Assembly (NCBI GenBank): GCA_014896355.1
Contig: JADBKO010000021.1
Span: 1-38,410, forward strand
Source: Bacillota bacterium
Lineage (GTDB): Bacteria > Bacillota > UBA5301 > Bu52
DNA: 38,410 nt
Direction of reading: 5' to 3'
Made by a program: the position numbers and the translations under genes
In this document: positions 32,847-38,410 of the stretch, in pieces
Layout: every line of letters begins with the position of its first letter
How positions within the stretch are numbered: position 1 is the stretch's first letter
The notes under the pieces: generated by a model
Told to the model about the DNA's origin: nothing
The model's database searches: none
Seen by the model: the letters and a program-made list of their open reading frames with translations, nothing else

Positions 32847-34244
32847 TCATTTGCCGCCGAGGGCGGTCTGCGCATCGTGGCCGGCCTGGGCGGGTGCGGG
32901 CACCTGCCCTGCCCGCAGGAGCGGCAGCGCTGTCAGCGCCGCCACGGCCAACACAGCGGAACTGCTGAAGAACGACGCCCGCAGCCCCAGGTGCTCACCT
33001 ACCGCGCCGCCGAGCAGCGGCCCCAGTACGGCCCCCAGATAGTTGACGCTGTTCAGGAGGCCGAAATTGCGGCCACGATCCTGCGGGTCCGAATAGGTGG
33101 CGATGAGGACGTTGCCCGTGATGGCGATGGCCGCGTTGGCAAAACCGAAGGCAAAGCGGATCCCGGCCAGGGACCAGACCGAAGCCGCCAGCCCTTGCAG
33201 CCCGCTGAGCACGGTGGCCAGCCAAAGCCCGGCCATGAACACCGGCTTGGCGCCCGATCGCTCCACCCGGTGGCTCACCAGCGGCGCGCCCAGAGCCGTA
33301 GACAGTCCCACCAGGGAAAATATGGCGCCGGTCACGAGCTCCACGTTTTGGGGGTTCATGCGGGCGATGAGCAGAGGAAGCGTCGGCTGGACCATCAAAA
33401 CTCCGGACTGCACAAATAGCAGGGCCAGCAGCAGCTGCCGCAAAGCCGGGTCCGCCATGGATTCACGGATTCCCTGCATCAGGGTGGGCGGATGCTCCTG
33501 GCGCTGGACTTTCTCCTTGACCTGCAGAGCGCTGACCAACGTGGCCAGGGCCAGAAGGCAGGCGGAGCCGATAAAGGCCCCCCGGATACCCAGGGCTTGG
33601 GCCATGGCCCCTCCCACCAGAGGGCCGGTGATCATGCCCACCGCCGACGCCGTCTGGATGGCGCCCAATGCCGACGCCAGCCGGTTCTCGGGCGTGTTGG
33701 TGGCCGCCAGCATGATGGAGGCGGGGATGAACCCCGATAGAATCCCGCTGACGGCCCGCCACAGGAACAGCTCCACGTGGCTGTGGGCCAGGCCCATGAA
33801 GAAGTACGTGACAGCCAGCCCGCCGCCGGCACGCACCAACATGATGCGCTTTCCGTGGCGGTCCGCCAGAAGCCCCCATACCGGGGCCATGACGGCGGCT
33901 GTCAGCGATGTGACGGAAAAGGTCATACCGGCCCACAGGGAAACGCCCCGGTGCAATCCAAGCTGCTGCAGATAAATGGGAAGAAAGGCGGCCACCATGG
34001 AAAAGGCGATCTGGGCGATGAAGACCCCTGCAGCCAGAATGGCGGTGTTGCGACGCCAGAACGGGAATGCGGCCTCTCCTGCCGGCCCAGTGGGCTGCAG
34101 AGGCTGCCTTGGTCGGTGCGCCCCGGGCCGCGGGAGGCAGGAGGAAACGGCCGCTGCCTGCTCTCTGTCCTCTTGGCCCGGTCCTGTCTCTGGGCCTTGC
34201 GGCTCATGCGTCTGCACTTCTTGTTGCACTGCTGTATCAAGCAC
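32847..34244 (-). CDS. Major facilitator superfamily transporter (probable efflux)
   Basis: A 465-residue protein with 12 membrane helices after a hydrophilic N-terminal stretch of about 62 residues. The MFS signature between helices 2 and 3 (GLLADRHGKRIMLV) and repeated features in the second half (LVSHRVERSGAKPVFM) place it in the drug/sugar efflux group resembling TetA and SetA. Substrate unknown; in this setting export of excess sugar is possible. The start is uncertain: GTG 34244 has only an AGAG close upstream, and a start nearer the first helix is possible. It lies between the ABC permease genes and the GH1 gene, with a 206-base gap before it. Confidence 0.9.
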   Translation of the reverse strand: MLDTAVQQEVQTHEPQGPETGPGQEDREQAAAVSSCLPRPGAHRPRQPLQPTGPAGEAAFPFWRRNTAILAAGVFIAQIAFSMVAAFLPIYLQQLGLHRGVSLWAGMTFSVTSLTAAVMAPVWGLLADRHGKRIMLVRAGGGLAVTYFFMGLAHSHVELFLWRAVSGILSGFIPASIMLAATNTPENRLASALGAIQTASAVGMITGPLVGGAMAQALGIRGAFIGSACLLALATLVSALQVKEKVQRQEHPPTLMQGIRESMADPALRQLLLALLFVQSGVLMVQPTLPLLIARMNPQNVELVTGAIFSLVGLSTALGAPLVSHRVERSGAKPVFMAGLWLATVLSGLQGLAASVWSLAGIRFAFGFANAAIAITGNVLIATYSDPQDRGRNFGLLNSVNYLGAVLGPLLGGAVGEHLGLRASFFSSSAVLAVAALTALPLLRAGQVPAPAQAGHDAQTALGGK

Positions 34245-34450
34245 CTCTTGCTGGACGAAAAGGGCACTGGCATGCGCACTGCGATAAAGAGAGTTCCTTC
34301 TCCATTTGCCGGCATTCTCCTGCCGGGGCTACCCAGGGGTCCGGCCTGAAACCGCAGGCCGGAGGTGGGGGCGGCGCGCCCGGCCATCACAGCAAGAGAA
34401 GGAGTCCGTTCACGGAACCCGCAGACGGAAGTGAGCCTGGACACGGAGAA
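34245..34450 (-). other. Intergenic region with two hairpins and a possible leader ORF
   Basis: Between the MalG gene and the MFS gene. CCGGCCTG-N6-CAGGCCGG (34341-34362) is a perfect 8-bp hairpin; CCGGCA-N6-TGCCGG (34309-34326) is a second, whose minus-strand loop is GGAGAA, an SD-like sequence. An ATG at 34305 opens a 22-codon, Cys-containing frame that ends at 34237, overlapping the MFS start, so translational coupling is possible. No T-tract follows either hairpin. Confidence 0.4.
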
Positions 34451-35395
34451 CTATCCTTTCACCGCCCCTGCCAGGATGCCGCGCACGAAGTAGCGCTGCA
34501 GGGAGAAGAACAGGATCAGCGGCACCACCATGGCCACAAAAGCCGCAGCCGTCAGAACGTGCCATTCCTGGCCGTAGGATCCCACCAGGCTGCTGAGCTT
34601 GAGGGTCAGGGGGGCCAAGCTGCTGGTCCCGCCCAAGTAAATCAGAGCCACCAGGAGGTCATTCCACACCCATAGGAACTGGAAGATGCCCAACGAAGCC
34701 AGAGCTGGCACAGACATAGGCAGAGCCAAACGTAAAAACGCGGTCAGGGGCGAAGCCCCGTCAATGTATGCCGACTCGAACAGCTCGCCGGGCAGGGTTC
34801 CAAAGAAGTTGCGCAGCAAATATATGGCGAAGGGCAGCCCGTAGCCGGTGTGCGCCAGCCAGATGCCCACCAGGGTCCCGGCGAGGCCTGTGCGGCTGTA
34901 GATCCGCAGGATGGGGATGAAAGTCATCTGCAGGGGGACCACCATCAGCCCCACCATGAGGAGAAAAAGGGCGTCCCGGCCCGGGAAGCGCAGCCAGGCA
35001 AAACCGAAAGCCGCAAATCCCCCTAACAGCATGGGCAACAGCGTAGCCGGCACAGTGATCAGGAGGCTGCTCCAGAAGGCCTGGGCCATGCCGTTTTGCT
35101 CCAGCACCTGCTGGTAGTTGGCCAGGGTGTACTGAGTGAGGTCGAAGGGGTTGGCAAAGATGGTCCACCAGCCCGAATTGGCCACGGCGGAGGCAGGGCG
35201 GAAGGAGCTCACCAGAACGCCCAGGGTGGGCAGGATCCAGGCCAGGCACATGAGAGCGATGACCAGATGCAGGAAGGCCTGGGACGCCACACCGCCAACC
35301 GTGCCCGCTGCTCCTGGGACGGCCAGCCGGAAGGCTGGCGCAGGGCGGTGCTTTCCGCCGGGCACGGCGGGGTTGGGGGAACCTGTGCTGATCAT
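34451..35395 (-). CDS. Sugar ABC transporter permease, MalG type (beta-glucoside locus)
   Basis: A 314-residue membrane subunit. The N-terminus has about 40 hydrophilic residues, then AFLHLVIALMCLAWILPTLG. The EAA loop reads ELFESAYIDGASPLTAF then LPMSVP, so the first alanine of EAA is serine (ESA). The C-terminus LQRYFVRGILAGAVKG is typical. ATG 35395 has GGAGGAGGGAC upstream and overlaps the MalF stop in ATGA, implying coupled translation. It forms the channel with the next-listed MalF-type protein. The GH1 enzyme and LacI gene nearby suggest a beta-linked oligosaccharide. Confidence 0.95.
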   Translation of the reverse strand: MISTGSPNPAVPGGKHRPAPAFRLAVPGAAGTVGGVASQAFLHLVIALMCLAWILPTLGVLVSSFRPASAVANSGWWTIFANPFDLTQYTLANYQQVLEQNGMAQAFWSSLLITVPATLLPMLLGGFAAFGFAWLRFPGRDALFLLMVGLMVVPLQMTFIPILRIYSRTGLAGTLVGIWLAHTGYGLPFAIYLLRNFFGTLPGELFESAYIDGASPLTAFLRLALPMSVPALASLGIFQFLWVWNDLLVALIYLGGTSSLAPLTLKLSSLVGSYGQEWHVLTAAAFVAMVVPLILFFSLQRYFVRGILAGAVKG

Positions 35396-36261
35396 CTTTG
35401 TCCCTCCTCCGCCCGGAAACGACGGACACTGACCAGCATGAACGGCAGGACGATGATCAGGAGAATCACGGCGATGGCGCTGGCCTGGCCGAAATCCTGG
35501 AATTGGAACATGACGGTATACATCCGGTTTGCCAGGACCTCGGTGCCGAAATTCCCGTTGGTCATGACATAGACAATATCGAATATTTTTAAAACATTGA
35601 TGATCATTGTGGTGGCCACTACCGCCAGCGTGGTCTGCAGGGCCGGCAGGCTGACGAAACGGAAGACCTGCCATTCGCTGGCTCCGTCCACCCGGGCGGC
35701 CTCCAGAAGCTCCCTGGGAATGCCCTTGTACGCCGCAGACAGGATCACCATGCTGAACCCTGTCCAGATCCAGACGCCGACGGCGATCAGGGCCAGATTG
35801 TCCACCCAGGGCTGGGTGATGAGCCATCCCACCGGCTGCAGGCCCAAGCTCACCATGATCTGGTTGAGCAGGCCTACTTGCTGTCCCCCGGGCGGCACGT
35901 AGGCATACATGAACTTCCAGATGACCCCGGCGCCGGTGAACGAGATCGCCATGGGCAGGAAGATCACGGCCTTGGCCAAGGATTCGTACCGCACCCGGTC
36001 TGTGAGCACGGCAAGGGCCAGTCCCAGCGACACCGTGGCCGTGGTGAACACAATGAGCCAGATCAGGTTGTTGCGGAAAGCCACGAGCATGGTGGGGGAA
36101 TGAAACAGCTCCCGGAAGTTCGCCAGGCCTACGAAATGCTGCGAGGACGCGTCAAAAAAGCTCAGCCAGATGGTGTTGATGGCCGGGTAAACCAAGTAGA
36201 ACCCCAGCAACAAAAGAGCGGGGCCCACAAAGAGCGCAGCCCAGGACGCACGCGGTCGCAC
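35392..36261 (-). CDS. Sugar ABC transporter permease, MalF type (beta-glucoside locus)
   Basis: About 289 residues with six membrane segments, beginning WAALFVGPALLLLGFYLVYP. The EAA loop reads LLEAARVDGASEWQVF then LPALQT, and FDIVYVMTNGNFGTE takes the place of the usual TGGGP motif, as in glucoside-type MalF proteins. The start is set at GTG 36261, because AGGGGGG lies five bases upstream; the upstream in-frame TTG at 36291 has no SD. It overlaps the following MalG gene by four bases and follows the binding-protein gene after 141 bases that contain a hairpin. Confidence 0.94.
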   Translation of the reverse strand: MRPRASWAALFVGPALLLLGFYLVYPAINTIWLSFFDASSQHFVGLANFRELFHSPTMLVAFRNNLIWLIVFTTATVSLGLALAVLTDRVRYESLAKAVIFLPMAISFTGAGVIWKFMYAYVPPGGQQVGLLNQIMVSLGLQPVGWLITQPWVDNLALIAVGVWIWTGFSMVILSAAYKGIPRELLEAARVDGASEWQVFRFVSLPALQTTLAVVATTMIINVLKIFDIVYVMTNGNFGTEVLANRMYTVMFQFQDFGQASAIAVILLIIVLPFMLVSVRRFRAEEGQR

Positions 36262-36313
36262 GATATCCCCCCTTATATCTTGTTTACTCAAAGAAGGGTG
36301 TGGCCGCGGAGGC

Positions 36314-36339
36314 GGGCCATCCGGGCTGCCGGCCGGCCC
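36314..36339. other. Hairpin between binding-protein and permease genes
   Basis: GGGCC-AT-CCGG-GCTG-CCGG-CC-GGCCC forms a compact stem with one internal AT/CC loop in the 141-base gap. There is no T-tract. Such hairpins after binding-protein genes often protect the upstream mRNA and permit less permease than binding protein; this role is inferred. Confidence 0.55.
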
Positions 36340-36402
36340 ACCCCCGCAGTCCCCTCACTTCGTTGAACACGGAGCGCAAGAGCGCCGGGGTCCGCCTCCG
36401 GT

Positions 36403-37704
36403 TTACTTGGAGCCGTAGGCCTTCTTGGCCACGGCTTCCAGGTTGTTCAGGACCGAATCCAGGTCCTGGCCGGAAACGTAATTCAGCACGCCTTTCCAGA
36501 AGGCGTCGGATCCCAGTGCTGCAGGCATGAGATCCGAGGCGTCGAAGCGCGCCACCTTGGCCTGCAGCACAATCTCGGCGGCCTTGCGGCTTAGCTCATC
36601 CGGGTAGGCGGACAGCGGTACCCGCTTGTTCACCGAGAGCTTGCCCAGTTCGTGCACCCAGATCTCCTGGGCCTCGGGGGAAGCCAGGAATTGCATGAGC
36701 TTGCGCGCGGCCGGGGTATCCCGTAGCATCTCAAAGCCGTCGCCGGCCACTTCCACAGGCACGCCCCACTTGGGGTCGATGGCCGGGAACGCGAAGAAGC
36801 TGTAATCCTTTACCGGCTGAAGGTTCGGATAGGCCTGGCGGATAAAGCTCTGGATGAAGGTGGCCTGCTTGAGCATGTATGCCTTGGGCGGATCGGCGAA
36901 TACCGGTTTCACCGCATCCCCGAAGTTGATGGACAGTTCCGCCGTGGGCCCACCGTAGACATAATGGGCATTGCGGGCGATCTCCCCGAACAGCTCGAAC
37001 GCCCGGCGCACCGGCTCGGAGGTCCAGGAGATCTCATGGTTCACCCACTTGTCGTATACTTCCGGGCCACCGGTGCGCAGCATGATGTCCTCGATCCAGT
37101 CGGTGCCGGGCCAGCCGCTGGCAGCGCCGCTCTCCAGGCCGATGCTCCAGGGCGCGACGCCTGAAGCCGCCATATTCTTGGTGAGGGCCAGCATCTCATT
37201 CCAGGTTTGCGGGATTTTGTACCCGTGGGCGGCAAAAGCCTTGGGGCTGTACCAGACCAGGCTCTTGAGATCGACGGAGAAGAAGATGGCATAGAGCTTG
37301 CCCTTGTAGCTCCCCAGGTCCAGCCAGGTCTGGGCATAGTCTTTCTTCATCTGGGACATGTTCAGGACCTTGCCGAGGTCCACCAGCTGGCCTTTACTCG
37401 CCAGTTCCCAGATCAGCCCTGGAGTGGCGAGGGCCGCGATATCCGGCGGATTGCCGGCTTGCAGGCGCGTCACCAGAACCGCTACAGTGTCGCGGGTGCC
37501 TGTGAACTCCACGTGGATTCCGGTCTTCTTTTCGAACGCAGCCAGCACCTTGTTGAAGGCTTGCAGCTCCTGGCCGCCCCATACCCCCAGGACCGTAACG
37601 GTTTCCTTCGGTGCAGCCCAGGTCGTGACGGAGGTGGCCGCCATGATCAGCGCCACAGTTAGCAGAAGCCAGGCAAAACGGGAAATCCCTTTGTTCCGGT
37701 ACAT
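36403..37704 (-). CDS. Sugar ABC transporter substrate-binding protein (beta-glucoside locus)
   Basis: A 433-residue exported solute-binding protein of the MalE-like class. ATG 37704 has AAGGAGG seven to eight bases upstream and begins a signal peptide (basic start, FAWLLLTVALIMAATSV core, TTWAAP near the cleavage site) without any cysteine, so no lipobox. Mature-domain features include VLGVWGGQELQAFNKVLAAF, YNxxxF-like YSPKAFAAHGYKIPQTWNEM and a C-terminal ASPEAQEIWVHELGKL. It sits between the LacI-type regulator gene (58 bases) and the permease pair. Many Trp and Tyr residues fit a sugar ligand. Its ligand is presumably the oligosaccharide hydrolysed by the GH1 enzyme. Confidence 0.94.
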   Translation of the reverse strand: MYRNKGISRFAWLLLTVALIMAATSVTTWAAPKETVTVLGVWGGQELQAFNKVLAAFEKKTGIHVEFTGTRDTVAVLVTRLQAGNPPDIAALATPGLIWELASKGQLVDLGKVLNMSQMKKDYAQTWLDLGSYKGKLYAIFFSVDLKSLVWYSPKAFAAHGYKIPQTWNEMLALTKNMAASGVAPWSIGLESGAASGWPGTDWIEDIMLRTGGPEVYDKWVNHEISWTSEPVRRAFELFGEIARNAHYVYGGPTAELSINFGDAVKPVFADPPKAYMLKQATFIQSFIRQAYPNLQPVKDYSFFAFPAIDPKWGVPVEVAGDGFEMLRDTPAARKLMQFLASPEAQEIWVHELGKLSVNKRVPLSAYPDELSRKAAEIVLQAKVARFDASDLMPAALGSDAFWKGVLNYVSGQDLDSVLNNLEAVAKKAYGSK

Positions 37705-37762
37705 CGGAAAAGCCTCCTTCCGGCTTTGGAATTCTACGTCCGTGGATCCGGCGATGCCATGA

Positions 37763-38410
37763 TTAGGTTCTCGACGCAGAAACACCACGACCTCCGACTT
37801 GCTCCCCAGGTCCGTCACCTCCTTCGAAGGGCGGGGCAGCCCTGGCCGTAGACTCGCGAATACGCAGTTGCAGAGGATAACGGATTTGCCGGCAGGCGGG
37901 CTCCTCTCCCTGCAGCGCGCTCAGCAGCAGTTCCGCCGCGGACTGTCCCATCTGGTAAATGGGCTGTTCCACCGTGGTCAGCCGGGGCACGCTGAACTCC
38001 CCCATGGGGATGCCGTCAAACCCTGCCACGGCCACCTGCTGGGGGACTGACAGGCCCGCCTCTCGCAGGGCCCGCAGAGACCCTATGGCCATCAGGTCGT
38101 TGCTGGCGAAGATCCCGTCCGGGGGCTCCGCCAACCGATCCAGCAACGCCCGGGTGGCCTGATATCCGCCGGCTTCCGTGAAGTCGGCGGGGATGACCCA
38201 GTCCGGGGAAAAAGGAACATGAGCCTGCGCAAGGGCGTTTTTGTAGCCCAACAGGCGGTGTTGGGCGGATACCAGCTCCGGGGAGCCCGCCAGGCAGGCG
38301 ATGCGGCGGCATCCGACGCGGATCAGGTGCTCCACGGCCGCCTGCGCTCCGGCCACATTGTCGCCGTCCACCCAGAGAAGATCGGGATCCGGGCCGGGCT
38401 GGCCCAGGAA
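37763..38410 (-). CDS. LacI-family transcriptional regulator (N-terminus outside window)
   Basis: The C-terminal 215 or so residues of a LacI/PurR-type repressor; the frame is open to the window end (FLGQPGPDPDLLWVDGDNVAG), so the HTH lies beyond. The periplasmic-binding-like sensor domain is clear: AGAQAAVEHLIRVGCRRIACL, RLLGYKNAL, DGIFASNDLMAIGSLRAL, VAVAGFDGIPMGEFSVPRLTTVEQP (in part: GFDGIPMGEFSVPRLTTVEQ), and MGQSAAELLL. It precedes the binding-protein gene on the same strand and should control this sugar locus in response to the transported sugar or a derivative. The C-terminal tail past RESTA is Gly-rich and unconserved. Confidence 0.93.
   Translation of the reverse strand, partial: FLGQPGPDPDLLWVDGDNVAGAQAAVEHLIRVGCRRIACLAGSPELVSAQHRLLGYKNALAQAHVPFSPDWVIPADFTEAGGYQATRALLDRLAEPPDGIFASNDLMAIGSLRALREAGLSVPQQVAVAGFDGIPMGEFSVPRLTTVEQPIYQMGQSAAELLLSALQGEEPACRQIRYPLQLRIRESTARAAPPFEGGDGPGEQVGGRGVSASRT

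Noticed and set aside
1-38410. CRISPR arrays, tRNA or rRNA genes, insertion sequences and prophage attachment sites
   Set aside because: No regularly spaced repeats of CRISPR size, no cloverleaf or rRNA-like stretches, and no transposase or integrase genes were found. The only tandem repeat noted has two units.

Overview
The window is GC-rich bacterial DNA with compact gene clusters, purine-rich Shine-Dalgarno (SD) sites, frequent GTG/TTG starts, a TPP riboswitch with an intrinsic terminator, a DUF1540 protein, ThiT, PepF, SatD and DUF3307 genes. This points to a high-GC member of the Bacillota (Firmicutes). The lineage cannot be fixed from the sequence. Both complete ABC sugar-binding proteins lack a lipobox cysteine and an AnmK is present, which is odd for a monoderm Firmicute and would fit a diderm or deep-branching lineage, but that is inference.

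Layout: (1) 1-1780, plus strand: the last two genes (MalF- and MalG-type permeases) of a carbohydrate ABC importer whose binding protein lies outside the window. (2) 1883-23490, mostly minus strand: a large peptidoglycan-fragment salvage island. In transcription order it holds an RpiR/MurR-type regulator, a secreted GHL10-like glycosidase with a discoidin-type (F5/8C) domain, MurQ, a complete ABC sugar importer (binding protein, MalF, MalG), a PIG-L family deacetylase, a tandem-GNAT acetyltransferase, NamZ and NagZ. Then, beyond the plus-strand helicase gene lhr (6560-11164), come PepT, AnmK, an AmiE-like serine hydrolase and a DUF1540 protein. (3) 24045-24953, minus: a zinc-ribbon protein and the thiamine transporter ThiT under a TPP riboswitch. 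(4) 25358-28424, plus: an unusual winged-helix protein with a long low-complexity linker, then oligoendopeptidase F. (5) 28472-31399: a membrane-anchored protein with an internal duplication (minus) and a SatD-DUF3307 gene pair (plus). (6) 31464-38410, minus: a second sugar locus with LacI regulator (cut by the window end), binding protein, MalF, MalG, an MFS exporter and a GH1 beta-glucosidase.

How the genes work together: the salvage island has the Bacillus subtilis-type muropeptide enzymes (NagZ, NamZ, AmiE, MurQ, MurR), but with an ABC importer where B. subtilis has the MurP phosphotransferase. NagZ, NamZ and the AmiE-like enzyme show no signal peptide here. This suggests that GlcNAc-MurNAc(-peptide) fragments are imported whole and taken apart in the cytoplasm: NagZ/NamZ split the sugars, the AmiE-like enzyme removes the stem peptide, PepT trims peptides, AnmK and MurQ turn the muramyl sugar into GlcNAc-6-P, and the GNAT/PIG-L pair would adjust amino-sugar acetylation. 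That import-first arrangement is the most interesting hypothesis in the window.
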